Source: JAUWCW01 sp030609125 [NCBI: Candidatus Rokuibacteriota bacterium] (GTDB lineage Bacteria; JAUVQV01). From it: DNA of 8,866 nt. Position 1 is the first letter of the stretch; the number at the start of each line of letters is the position of its first letter. The stretch lies in NCBI GenBank assembly GCA_030609125.1, contig JAUWCW010000066.1, positions 1 to 8,866 on the forward strand. Direction: 5' to 3'. The translations under genes and the position numbers were made by a program. Below the pieces are notes generated by a model, which searched no databases, was not told the origin of the DNA, and worked only from the letters and a program-made list of their open reading frames with translations. This document shows positions 1 through 6,995 of this stretch, piece by piece.

Positions 1-327
1 GCCGGTCGGCATGGGGTGGATGCCCCGCGGCTGCGCCTGGACGCCTTCGAGGAGAGAGGAGCGGATCATGGTGAAGTTGCTGTCCTCACTCCCGGGAGGC
101 ACCTGCCGCTCATCCACCTGGAAGAGCTCCGTCCCGCTCCACGGCAGCCCCTTTCGCCTGCTCAGGTAACAGTAAAACCCCACCGGTGTCCGCCCGCCCG
201 AGAGGGCGACGCTGAAGAAACCCTTCTCGTCGCCGGCGCGCCGCGCCAGCGCCCGCCACCGCTCTTCCAGGGCACGCCAGACATCGATCGCCTCGTCGTA
301 CACATGCAGTTCTCTCACGCGTTTCAC
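1..327 (-). CDS. pgl: 6-phosphogluconolactonase, N-terminal part (runs off left edge)
   Basis: Hydrolyses 6-phosphoglucono-1,5-lactone to 6-phosphogluconate, the second step of the oxidative pentose phosphate pathway, in the cytoplasm. Only the first 109 codons are in the window; family members are usually about 220 to 260 residues, so roughly half is missing. Visible family signatures are ALSGGRTP at residues 41-48 (the sugar-phosphate loop) and VDERQVPPGSEDSNFTM at 71-87, the DER-VP-SN block of the SugarP isomerase/lactonase fold. It lies 34 bp downstream of zwf on the same strand, the classic zwf-pgl pairing. The start is uncertain. A TGA stop lies in frame at 358-360, and the only usable starts after it are GTG at 325-327 and GTG at 316-318; the second gives MRELHVY, close to common Pgl N-termini. 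A GGGG run at 330-333 is 2 nt from the first and 11 nt from the second. Identity is firm from the motifs and the neighbour; the exact start is not. Confidence 0.93.
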   Translation of the reverse strand, partial: MKRVRELHVYDEAIDVWRALEERWRALARRAGDEKGFFSVALSGGRTPVGFYCYLSRRKGLPWSGTELFQVDERQVPPGSEDSNFTMIRSSLLEGVQAQPRGIHPMPTG

Positions 328-361
328 CGCCCCGTCTTCAACGCGCCCCGTGATCCTTCAT

Positions 362-1906
362 TCACTTCGTGATCCACGCTCTCCCGTCTCTTGCCAGCAG
401 ATCCGACGCCCCTCCCGGGCCCCACGAACCCGCCTCGTAGTTGGGAAAATCCTGCGCCTCCTGTGCCTCCCAGCGACGGATGATGGGATCGACACAGTCC
501 CACATGGCCTCAACCCCGTCCTGGCGGACAAAGAGCGTGAGGTCCCCCTTCATGCAGTCCACCAGCAGCCTTCCGTAGGGCGGCTGTGTCTTTTCCTTGA
601 AGACGTCCTGATAGCGAAAATCGACGTTGACGGGATAGATCTTGTTCGCCGCCCGCGGGTACTTGACGCCGAAACGCAGAAAGATCCTTTCTTCGGGCTG
701 TATGGTCAGGACCAGGATGTTCGGCTCCAGCGTGTCGCAGGCGCTCCCGAAGAGCCTCAGGGGAGGCTGCTTGAACTGGAGGCAGATCTCCGTGACCCTT
801 CTTGCCAGCCTCTTGCCGGCACGCACGTAAAAAGGCACGCCGGCCCACCGCCAGTTGGCCACGACAAAGCGCGCGGCCATGAAGGTCGGGGTGTTGGAGC
901 CCGGCGCCACCGCCTCCTCCTCGCGGTAGCCCCTGACGTCGCTTCCCGCGACCTTCCCCGGACCGTACTGCCCGCGGACGGTGAAGCGGTCGATCTCCTC
1001 GTCCCTCATGGGACGCATGGAGCGGAAGATCTTCACCTTCTCGTCCCGTATGTAGTCGGCCTCGAAGCCGATGGGCGGCTCCATGGCAACCAGCGCGATG
1101 ATCTGCATCAGGTGGTTCTGCACGATGTCACGCACCACCCCGGCCTGCTCGTAGAAGCCGCCGCGATGTTCGATGCCCATATCCTCGGCGACAGTGATCT
1201 GAACGTTGTCGATGTACTGGCTGTTCCACAGCCTTTCGAATATGGTGTTGGAGAAGCGCAGAAAGATTATGTTCTGAACGGTTTCCTTGCCCAGGTAGTG
1301 GTCGATCCTGTAGATCTGCTCCTCCTCGAAAGCGCTGCGCAGGATTTCGTTGAGTTCCACTGCCGAGGCCCTGTCTCTTCCGAAAGGCTTCTCCACCACC
1401 ACCTTGGCCCCGTCTCCCACCCGGCAGAGCCTCCGGTCCCGCATCTTCTCGACGATCACGGGGGTGATCTTCGGCGGAACCGCCAGGTAGTAGATGGTGT
1501 TCCCGGCGCAGGCTTTACCTGTCTCCTCGAGTCTCTTCTGCAGCGCCACGTACGTTCCGTCCCCGTCAAAGCCGCCGGGGACATAAAAGAGGTGGCCCGC
1601 GAAGCCCGCCCACTCCTGCTCCGGCAGGCTGCCCCCCGCGGACCTCTCGACGGCCTCTCTCATGAGATCGCGGAATTGCCCGTCCGACATCTCCGGCATC
1701 CCTACGCCTATTACGGAAAAGACCTCCGGGAGCTCGCCGTCGCGGTAAATGCCGTAGATGGTGGGGATAAGTTTGCGCTGGCTCAGGTCCCCGCCGCCGC
1801 CGAAGATAACCATGGAAAAGGGCTCGATACGGTATTCCTTCGCCGGAAGGTCGCAGGTTTCCAGACGGCTGTCCTGATCGTCGAAACCGGTGATGAACTC
1901 GGCCAT
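362..1906 (-). CDS. zwf: Glucose-6-phosphate 1-dehydrogenase
   Basis: Oxidises glucose-6-phosphate to 6-phosphoglucono-1,5-lactone with reduction of NADP+ (or NAD+), the entry step of the oxidative pentose phosphate pathway. The protein is 514 residues, the usual bacterial length. The dinucleotide-binding segment is FGGGGDLSQRKL at 35-46, where R44 is placed to contact the 2'-phosphate of NADP. EKPFGRD lies at 172-178, and the hallmark RIDHYLGKE at 200-208 carries H203 and K207. The second catalytic histidine is H265 in QNHLMQ. The C-terminus has the conserved NYEAGSWGP block at about 489-497. The ATG at 1904-1906 follows a GGGGGG Shine-Dalgarno run in the 15-bp gap after transketolase, so the two are very likely co-transcribed and possibly translationally coupled. 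Pgl follows 34 bp downstream. Family membership is unambiguous; cofactor preference is inference from one residue. Confidence 0.98.
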   Translation of the reverse strand: MAEFITGFDDQDSRLETCDLPAKEYRIEPFSMVIFGGGGDLSQRKLIPTIYGIYRDGELPEVFSVIGVGMPEMSDGQFRDLMREAVERSAGGSLPEQEWAGFAGHLFYVPGGFDGDGTYVALQKRLEETGKACAGNTIYYLAVPPKITPVIVEKMRDRRLCRVGDGAKVVVEKPFGRDRASAVELNEILRSAFEEEQIYRIDHYLGKETVQNIIFLRFSNTIFERLWNSQYIDNVQITVAEDMGIEHRGGFYEQAGVVRDIVQNHLMQIIALVAMEPPIGFEADYIRDEKVKIFRSMRPMRDEEIDRFTVRGQYGPGKVAGSDVRGYREEEAVAPGSNTPTFMAARFVVANWRWAGVPFYVRAGKRLARRVTEICLQFKQPPLRLFGSACDTLEPNILVLTIQPEERIFLRFGVKYPRAANKIYPVNVDFRYQDVFKEKTQPPYGRLLVDCMKGDLTLFVRQDGVEAMWDCVDPIIRRWEAQEAQDFPNYEAGSWGPGGASDLLARDGRAWITK

Positions 1907-1921
1907 TTCCCCCCAGGACTC

Positions 1922-3967
1922 TCAGCCGCGATGTTTCTTGAAGAGCAGTCTCGCCCTCTCCGCAGCGTTGGCGGCGGTGAAGCCGAATTTCGAGAGGACC
2001 TCGCTCCCCGGCGCGGAGGCGCCGAAGCGCTCCACGCCCATGACTTCGCCCCGCCGGCCGACGTACTTGTGCCACCCCTGGGCAACGCCGGCCTCGATGG
2101 CCAGGCGGGTATCGATCTCCGGGGGAAGAACCTCGTTGCGGTACTCTTCCGGCTGCTCCTCGAAAAGCTCCCAGCTCGGCATGCTCACAACCCGTGTGCC
2201 GATGCCCTCGTTGGTGAGGATCTCGCCGGCTTCCACCGCGAGATGGACCTCCGAGCCCGAAGCCAGGAGGATGAGCTCCAGTTCGTCGGCGTCGCTCAGG
2301 ACGTAGGCCCCGCGGTGCAGACCTTCCGCCGGCGCATAGACCGTCCTGTCCAGGATCGGGAGTTTCTGCCGGCCGTGAATGAGCACCACCGGCCCTTTCC
2401 TGTGCTTCAGGGCCACCTTCCACGCCTCCGCCACCTCGTTGGCGTCTGCCGGACGAATGACGGTCAGCCCCGGTATGGCCCTCAGGCTGGCGACATGCTC
2501 CACCGGCTGGTGGGTCGGGCCGTCCTCGCCCACGGCAATTGAATCGTGCGTGAAGATATATATGGCGTGCAGGCCACTCAGTGCCGAAAGACGGATGGCG
2601 GGTCTCACGTAGTCGGCGAAAACGAGAAAGGTGCTTCCGTAGGGAATGAAGCCGCCATGAGCGGCGAGGCCGTTGAGTATCCCTCCCATCCCCAGTTCGC
2701 GGACACCGAAGGCGATGTTCCGCCCCTCGTAGCCCCACGCCCCCGTGACGGCTCCAGACATATTTTCGTCCCCGCTGCCGGGGACCTGGAAGCTTCCCTT
2801 TCCCTTGAGGGCGGTGTTGGTCGAGGGATCCAGGTCCGCCGACCCGCCTACAAGGGACGGCACGTACCCCGCCAGGGCGTTCATGACCTGCCCCCCCGCG
2901 GCCCGGGTGGCGATGCCCTCGGGATCGGCCTCGAAGACCGGCACCGCCTCGTCCCATCCCTTGCCCATGCCGGTGGACATCATGAGCTTCCACTCCGCCA
3001 TGAGCTCAGGGTTCCTGTCTCCGTACTCTCCCATCATCCGGTTCCATCCGCTCTCGAGCTCCGCACCCCTCTCGCCGGGGGCCCTGAAGCAGGAGAGGAC
3101 CTCGTCCGGGATGTGGAACGTCGGCTCCAGGGGCCAGCCGAGATGCTCCTTCGTCTTCGCCACGTCCTCCTCGCTGAGGGGCGACCCGTGGACCTTGTGG
3201 CTGTCCTGCCGGGGGGAGCCGTACCCGATGTGGGACCGGACGATGATGAGGGAGGGTTTTGACCCCTCCGCCCCGGCGGCGGTGACGGCCTCCTCGATGG
3301 CGGCGATGTCATTGCCGTCGGGGACAGTCTGCACGTGCCAGTCGTAGGCCTCGAAGCGTCGGCCCACGTCTTCGGTGAAGCTGAGTTTCGTGTCACCGGC
3401 CAGGCAGACGCTGTTGCTGTCGTAAAGACAGATGAGTCGTCCCAGCCCGAGGTGGCCTGCCAGCGAGGCCGCCTCGGAGGCTATCCCCTCCATGAGATCT
3501 CCATCACTCACCATGACATACGTGTAGTGGTCAGCCACGTCGTATCCGGGCCGGTTGAATCTGGCCGCCAGGTGCCGCTCGGCGATGGCCATGCCCACGC
3601 CGTTGGCGAACCCCTGCCCCAGGGGGCCGGTGGTGGTCTCTATGCCGCAGGGGATGCAGATTTCGGGATGCCCCGGAGTCTTGCTTCCCCACTGCCTGAA
3701 ATTCTTCAGCTCTTCCAGGGAGAGATCGTGTCCGGTGAGGTGCAGACACGCGTAAAGCAGGGCCGAGGCGTGGCCGGCGGAGAGAACGAACCTGTCACGG
3801 TTGGCCCACCGGGGGCCGGCGGGGCTGAACCTCATGAATCTTGTCCAGATGACGTACGCCGCCGGGGCCGCCCCGAGGGGCATTCCGGGGTGGCCGCTGT
3901 TGGCCTTCTGCACCATATCCAGCGCCAGCATCCGAATGGTGTTGATACACAGCTCTTCAGTCTTCAT
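1922..3967 (-). CDS. tkt: Transketolase
   Basis: Thiamine-diphosphate and Mg2+-dependent transfer of two-carbon ketol units between sugar phosphates, linking the pentose phosphate pathway to glycolysis. The protein is 681 residues, within the usual 650-700. The TPP half shows SGHPG (24-28), GHASAL (65-70), [10 protein letters not shown] (114-123) and the cofactor motif DGDLMEG at 155-161, closed by YDSN at 182-185, where many homologues have YDDN. The pyrimidine half has the catalytic glutamate E424 in GVRE. Active-site histidines are visible at H26, H66, H260, H474 (THDS) and H486 (GPTHQP). The frame stays open upstream to a GTG at 4073-4075, but I chose the ATG at 3965-3967: it has an AGAAGGGG ribosome-binding site at proper spacing, and [17 protein letters not shown] matches normal transketolase N-termini. 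zwf starts 15 bp after its stop. The 165-bp region upstream may hold its own promoter. Confidence 0.97.
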   Translation of the reverse strand: MKTEELCINTIRMLALDMVQKANSGHPGMPLGAAPAAYVIWTRFMRFSPAGPRWANRDRFVLSAGHASALLYACLHLTGHDLSLEELKNFRQWGSKTPGHPEICIPCGIETTTGPLGQGFANGVGMAIAERHLAARFNRPGYDVADHYTYVMVSDGDLMEGIASEAASLAGHLGLGRLICLYDSNSVCLAGDTKLSFTEDVGRRFEAYDWHVQTVPDGNDIAAIEEAVTAAGAEGSKPSLIIVRSHIGYGSPRQDSHKVHGSPLSEEDVAKTKEHLGWPLEPTFHIPDEVLSCFRAPGERGAELESGWNRMMGEYGDRNPELMAEWKLMMSTGMGKGWDEAVPVFEADPEGIATRAAGGQVMNALAGYVPSLVGGSADLDPSTNTALKGKGSFQVPGSGDENMSGAVTGAWGYEGRNIAFGVRELGMGGILNGLAAHGGFIPYGSTFLVFADYVRPAIRLSALSGLHAIYIFTHDSIAVGEDGPTHQPVEHVASLRAIPGLTVIRPADANEVAEAWKVALKHRKGPVVLIHGRQKLPILDRTVYAPAEGLHRGAYVLSDADELELILLASGSEVHLAVEAGEILTNEGIGTRVVSMPSWELFEEQPEEYRNEVLPPEIDTRLAIEAGVAQGWHKYVGRRGEVMGVERFGASAPGSEVLSKFGFTAANAAERARLLFKKHRG

Positions 3968-4132
3968 ACGCCCCTTCTCCACGCTTTTTCGTTGTGTTTC
4001 CGCTGGTTTTGGTCCTTGCTGCGTCCCAACGGAGGCCAGGGTGGCAGCCGCCGGTCCGCGGAAATGTTCACGCACCCTATTTAACCATAGTCGGCCCCAC
4101 GACGCAAAAAGCGCAGCGCACCGATCCCCTTC
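3968..4132 (-). promoter_or_regulatory. 165-bp leader between glucan phosphorylase and transketolase, with a weak candidate promoter
   Basis: This is the longest non-coding stretch within the leftward array. Read on the minus strand it contains a weak sigma70-like pair, TTGCGT at 4102-4107 and TTAAAT at 4079-4084, separated by 17 bp. Matches to consensus are 3/6 and 4/6, and the important second-position A of the -10 box is missing. Downstream, 4018-4048 can fold with GCTGC/GCAGC outer arms and an inner CCC/GGG pair. A smaller CCGC/GCGG hairpin sits at 4048-4061. No hairpin followed by a clear U-run is present, so I do not call an intrinsic terminator for the phosphorylase gene. The length and low coding likeness suggest independent control of tkt-zwf-pgl, but this is inference. 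Confidence 0.25.
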
Positions 4133-5854
4133 TCATTCTCCGCCGGGAATCGGGTGGTGATGCGTGCGGATGTAGGCGTTGGTGACGTAACGGCGCATCA
4201 TGCGGTGGGAGTTGAAGTAGTAGGCGTTCTTGCCGATGGCGTTCTTCATGACCCGGATCCACCCTTCCCGGTCATGGTAAAAGAGGGGCATGATGATTCG
4301 CTCGAGCTTGTCGTAGAGATCAGCCGAGTCCGAGGACCCGTTGTAGTCGCCGGGGCCGTCCTCATCCGGCTGGGGGCCTATGGACCACCCCGTCACTCCC
4401 TCTATATGTCCTTCGATCCACCAGCCGTCGAGAACACTGAAGTTCGGCACGCCGTTGTGCACCGCTTTCATCCCGCTCGTGCCGGAGGCTTCCATGGGCC
4501 GCAGGGGTGTGTTGAGCCAGAGGTCGACTCCCGAAACGAGTGTAAGGGCGGCATCCATGTCATAGTCCGCCAGGTACACGACCTTCACCTTTCCCGCCAG
4601 ATCTTTCCGCAAGCGGAAGATCTTCTCTATCAGCGCCTTTCCCGGCTCGTCCCGGGGATGGGCCTTGCCGGCGTAGACGACCTGCAGCCGCCCTCCGGCG
4701 ATCCCCGCCAGCCTCTCGACATCCTCGAAAAGAAGGTCCGCGCGCTTGTAGCTGGTGGATCTGCGGGCGAACCCGATGGTCAGCAGTTCGTCGGAGAAGT
4801 TCTCGCCCGTTTTCTCGGCCACAAAGCGAACAAGCTTTCTCTTCGACTCCAGATGGGCCTCCCAGATCTCCCCGTCGGGAACGGAGTCGACACGCACGAA
4901 CAGCTCCGGCTCGTCCGCCCAGCCGGGCAGGTAGCGGTCGAAGAGCTTCTTCATGGGAGCCGCCGTCCAGGTGTACGAGTGAACACCGTTGGTAATCGAG
5001 TGAATCCGGTAGCCGCGGAACATCTGTCTCGAGACCTCCCCGTGCTTCTTGGCCACCCCGTTCACGTAGTTGCTCAGGTTCAGCGCCAGGAGAGTCATGT
5101 TCAGGTGATCGCTCCCGGCTATATCACGGATCACCTCCAGCGGCACCGGCTCCCCGAGGATCCTCGAGGCCAGCTCGTAGGAAAACTTGTCGTGTCCCGC
5201 CTCAACCGGTGTGTGGGTGGTGAAGATGCACCGCTCCCGCACGGCCTCGTAGTCCCACACGAGCCGCTCGTCCCACACCTCCTTCAGGTCGCGCCTGAAC
5301 CACCGCAGCAGCTCCAGGGTCAGCAGCGCCGAATGCCCCTCGTTGAGATGGTACTTGTAGACCGGGATTTCAAGAGCGCGAAGCATCCGCACCCCGCCGA
5401 CGCCGAGAACGATCTCCTGCGAAAGCCGGTAGGCGTCGTCGCCCCCGTAGAGCCGCGCCGTGATCTCCCTGTCTCCGGGCGAGTTTCCTTCCACGTCGGT
5501 GTCGAGAAAATAGACGGGCACCTCCCCGCCGGTCAGGCTCTTCACGCCGTGCCGCCAGACCCCGACGGTCACGTCTCTTCCCTCCACCTCGACGGTCACC
5601 CGGTTCGGGAGCCGCTCCATCACATCCGACGGGTTCCACTCCACCTCGTGCTCTATCTGCCGCCCCTCCGGGGTCAGCTCCTGGCGAAAGTAGCCGGAAC
5701 GGCACAGGAGGGTGACTCCCACGACTGGAAGACAGAGGTCGGCGGCGGACTTGAGCGTGTCTCCCGCCAGGACGCCCAGCCCCCCGCTGTAGGTGGGAAT
5801 CCCGGCTTCCAGGCCGATCTCCATGCTGAAGTAGGCTATTCGCTCGTCTCTCAT
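4133..5854 (-). CDS. glgP: Alpha-glucan (glycogen/maltodextrin) phosphorylase, short form
   Basis: Phosphorolysis of alpha-1,4-glucan to glucose-1-phosphate, using pyridoxal phosphate, in the cytoplasm. The 573-residue protein is much shorter than E. coli GlgP or MalP (about 800). It resembles the divergent alpha-glucan phosphorylase group seen in thermophiles and various anaerobes. Key segments are AYFSMEIGLEAGIPTYSGGLG (7-27, the N-terminal glucan phosphorylase signature), YHLNEGHSA (168-176), FTTHTPVEAGHD (211-222), TNGVH (288-292), STSYKRADL (366-374) and EASGTSGMKAVHNGV (455-469). K463 in the last is the expected PLP Schiff-base lysine. The N-terminal extension (about 100 or more residues) carried by some relatives is absent, but the catalytic core looks complete. 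The ATG at 5852-5854 follows GGGGAAAGAG. A TATAAT box lies about 34 bp upstream. Its product would feed Zwf after isomerisation by phosphoglucomutase, which is not encoded here. Whether the substrate is glycogen or maltodextrin cannot be told from sequence. Confidence 0.94.
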   Translation of the reverse strand: MRDERIAYFSMEIGLEAGIPTYSGGLGVLAGDTLKSAADLCLPVVGVTLLCRSGYFRQELTPEGRQIEHEVEWNPSDVMERLPNRVTVEVEGRDVTVGVWRHGVKSLTGGEVPVYFLDTDVEGNSPGDREITARLYGGDDAYRLSQEIVLGVGGVRMLRALEIPVYKYHLNEGHSALLTLELLRWFRRDLKEVWDERLVWDYEAVRERCIFTTHTPVEAGHDKFSYELASRILGEPVPLEVIRDIAGSDHLNMTLLALNLSNYVNGVAKKHGEVSRQMFRGYRIHSITNGVHSYTWTAAPMKKLFDRYLPGWADEPELFVRVDSVPDGEIWEAHLESKRKLVRFVAEKTGENFSDELLTIGFARRSTSYKRADLLFEDVERLAGIAGGRLQVVYAGKAHPRDEPGKALIEKIFRLRKDLAGKVKVVYLADYDMDAALTLVSGVDLWLNTPLRPMEASGTSGMKAVHNGVPNFSVLDGWWIEGHIEGVTGWSIGPQPDEDGPGDYNGSSDSADLYDKLERIIMPLFYHDREGWIRVMKNAIGKNAYYFNSHRMMRRYVTNAYIRTHHHPIPGGE

Positions 5855-5866
5855 CTGCTCTTTCCC

Positions 5867-5885
5867 CGGCCGGACAAAAAGGCCG
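5867..5885 (-). other. Small hairpin in the glgP leader next to the ribosome binding site
   Basis: On the minus strand CGGCC (5881-5885) and GGCCG (5867-5871) can pair around a 9-nt T-rich loop. The 3' arm abuts the GGGGAAAGAG ribosome-binding stretch (5858-5867), sharing its first G. An alternative is the perfect 8-bp palindrome CCGGCCGG at 5866-5873. With only 5 bp and a large loop it may be fortuitous in GC-rich DNA. Confidence 0.25.
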
Positions 5886-5887
5886 AT

Positions 5888-5916
5888 ATTATACCCGCAA
5901 CCGCGTTTTCCGCCAG
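5888..5916 (-). promoter_or_regulatory. Sigma70-type promoter candidate for glgP
   Basis: On the minus strand a perfect TATAAT lies at 5888-5893. A hexamer CTGGCG (3/6 match to TTGACA) ends 17 bp upstream, at 5911-5916. Transcription would start near 5881, giving a leader of about 27 nt before the ATG at 5854. The box lies in the 69-bp gap after the macro-domain gene, which is AT-richer than its surroundings. The -10 is convincing; the -35 is weak. Confidence 0.5.
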
Positions 5917-5923
5917 GGCGCGG

Positions 5924-6466
5924 TCAACCCAGGGTACGGAACGCGCTTTTCCACGCCGCCAGCGCGTCGCCGCCGAAGAGGACGAGGCGCACCTCCTCCA
6001 GGCCCGTATCCCCGGCAAGATACCCGGCTATGGTCCCGAGGGCGACCTCGGCGGCCTTGGCGACGGGGTAGCCGTAGACCCCGGTGGAGATCCCGGGAAA
6101 AGCGATGCTCTTGAGTCCGTTTTCGTCCGCGAGGGCGAGGGAGTTGCGGAAGGCGTCCGCCAGCAGCCGCGGCTCTCCCTCTTTCCCCCCGCGCCACACG
6201 GGGCCGACGGTGTGAATAACATGCCGGGCGGGGAGTTTCCCGCCGGTGGTGATTACCGCCTTGCCCGTCTCGAGGGAGCCGATCCCGGCCACGATCTTCC
6301 GGCACTCCTCCAGGATGGCGCCCCCTCCGGCGCGGTGGATCGCCCCGTCCACACCCCCTCCGCCCATGAGGGACGAATTGGCGGCATTGACAATGGCGTC
6401 GGTCTTCTGCTTCGTGAGATCGCCTGAGACGACCCTCACCACCGTGGAACCGATCTTCTTTTCCAA
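5924..6466 (-). CDS. Macro-domain protein, probable O-acetyl-ADP-ribose deacetylase (MacroD/YmdB type)
   Basis: A 180-residue stand-alone macro domain expected to bind ADP-ribose and to hydrolyse O-acetyl-ADP-ribose or remove ADP-ribose from proteins. The evidence is [16 protein letters not shown] at 15-30, the loop [17 protein letters not shown] at 32-48 (D40 is at the position of the functional aspartate in MacroD/YmdB proteins), and the diphosphate loop [11 protein letters not shown] at 124-134. The set of loops matches the MacroD class, not the Poa1 or viral classes. The start is a TTG at 6464-6466: an in-frame TGA lies two codons upstream, and AGGGAGG (6474-6480) sits 7 nt before it. The gene follows the universal stress protein with a 30-bp gap and precedes glgP by 69 bp. 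The true in vivo substrate is unknown; it could serve sirtuin-derived O-acetyl-ADP-ribose or a DNA/protein ADP-ribosylation system elsewhere. Confidence 0.94.
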   Translation of the reverse strand: MEKKIGSTVVRVVSGDLTKQKTDAIVNAANSSLMGGGGVDGAIHRAGGGAILEECRKIVAGIGSLETGKAVITTGGKLPARHVIHTVGPVWRGGKEGEPRLLADAFRNSLALADENGLKSIAFPGISTGVYGYPVAKAAEVALGTIAGYLAGDTGLEEVRLVLFGGDALAAWKSAFRTLG

Positions 6467-6481
6467 AGATCATCCTCCCTG

Positions 6482-6495
6482 CGGGCGTCGGCCCG
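6482..6495 (-). other. Compact GC hairpin between the stress-protein stop and macro-gene ribosome binding site
   Basis: CGGGC and GCCCG (5 bp, all G-C) flank a 4-nt loop, immediately after the TAG of the universal stress protein gene and 1 nt before the AGGGAGG site. No U-run follows, so it is not a standard intrinsic terminator. It may be an mRNA-processing or translation-tuning element, or chance. Confidence 0.3.
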
Positions 6496-6496
6496 T

Positions 6497-6916
6497 CTAC
6501 TTCACCACCATGACGGGCCGGTCCGCGTGCTCCACCACCTTGGTCGACACGCTGCCGAGGAGGAAACGTTCCACGCCGTGCCGGCCATGCGAGCCGATGA
6601 CGATGAGCCCCACCCTCTGCTTGCGAGCCGTCTCGAGAATGACCTCCGCCGCGTTCCCCTGCCCGACGATTGTCCTGGAGGCGACGGACTTCTTCTTCAG
6701 CTGGGTCCGGGCCCGGGCGAGGTTCTTCTTCGCCTCCTGCTCCATGGCTTCCCGGAGCCGAACCTGGTCGAGAGGCGTGAGCTCGGTAAGGTGCAGCTCG
6801 GGTATCACGGCCAGGACGATCAGGGTGGCCTCGAACTGAACAGCCATCTCCATGGCCTTCTTCAATGCTTTCTGGGCGTATTTCGAACCGTCGTGCGCAA
6901 CAAGTATCTTCTTCAT
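6497..6916 (-). CDS. Universal stress protein, UspA family, ATP-binding type
   Basis: A single-domain Usp of 139 residues, the standard length for the family. These small cytoplasmic proteins, generally dimeric, are induced by starvation, oxidative or respiratory stress, and the ATP-binding type may act as nucleotide-dependent regulators. The sequence opens with MKKILVAHDGS, with the conserved D9. It ends with the G-x2-G-x9-G-S nucleotide motif G108, G111, G121, S122 (GSHGRHGVERFLLGS), followed by VVEHADRPVMVVK, the standard C-terminal strand. The frame is open upstream for another 22 codons. I chose the ATG at 6914-6916 because GGAGGG at 6924-6929 is 7 nt away and MKKILV is the family N-terminus. 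It is the first gene of the leftward array, so its promoter may serve the downstream genes. Its partner or target cannot be inferred from sequence. Confidence 0.95.
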   Translation of the reverse strand: MKKILVAHDGSKYAQKALKKAMEMAVQFEATLIVLAVIPELHLTELTPLDQVRLREAMEQEAKKNLARARTQLKKKSVASRTIVGQGNAAEVILETARKQRVGLIVIGSHGRHGVERFLLGSVSTKVVEHADRPVMVVK

Positions 6917-6967
6917 GATCCGTCCCTCCAGTGTCTCTCTCCGTGCGGGATGGTGACGCCGCACTCC

Positions 6968-6995
6968 TTGCCCATGCCACACCTAACAGTATAGT
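6968..6995 (+). promoter_or_regulatory. Candidate promoter for the ABC exporter genes
   Basis: Plus-strand TTGCCC (6968-6973, 4/6) and TATAGT (6990-6995, 5/6) are separated by 16 bp. Transcription would begin near 7002, leaving about 57 nt of leader before the ATG at 7059. The region is AT-rich compared with the surrounding DNA (the 7003-7011 stretch is nearly all A/T), as expected of a promoter. Confidence 0.45.

Noticed and set aside
350-2542. Long 730-codon open frame on the plus strand opposite zwf and tkt
   Set aside because: The opposite strand encodes zwf and tkt with intact motifs. The plus-strand translation shows no recognisable domain, is Pro/Arg/His/Leu-rich, and spans the boundary of two genes, as antisense frames do in GC-rich DNA.
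1566-2993. 475-codon minus-strand frame overlapping tkt and zwf
   Set aside because: It is a shifted reading of the two real genes, rich in Arg and Gly, with no motif. The true frames carry the catalytic residues.
3968-4075. 36-residue N-terminal extension of transketolase from a GTG at 4073-4075
   Set aside because: The extra residues do not look like a transketolase N-terminus, the GTG has no well-spaced ribosome site, and the internal ATG at 3965-3967 has a good one and gives the family start.
4096-4126. Possible intrinsic terminator after glgP (GCGC-rich stretch with TTTTT on the minus strand)
   Set aside because: The T-run lies inside the only possible stem, which is about 4 bp, and no stable hairpin precedes it, so it does not fit an intrinsic terminator.
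4154-6427. Long 757-codon open frame on the plus strand opposite glgP and the macro gene
   Set aside because: Same reasoning: it mirrors two well-identified genes and their intergenic gap, has low-complexity composition, and shows no family motif.
5889-6980. 363-codon minus-strand frame covering the Usp and macro genes
   Set aside because: It is an out-of-frame reading of both genes, very Arg/Gly-rich and without domains. The ATG that overlaps the macro-gene ribosome site belongs to this frame and is not a credible start.
6917-6982. 22-residue upstream extension of the universal stress protein
   Set aside because: MKKILVAHDGS is the standard family N-terminus, and GGAGGG is correctly placed before it. 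The extension would also begin at the predicted transcription start.
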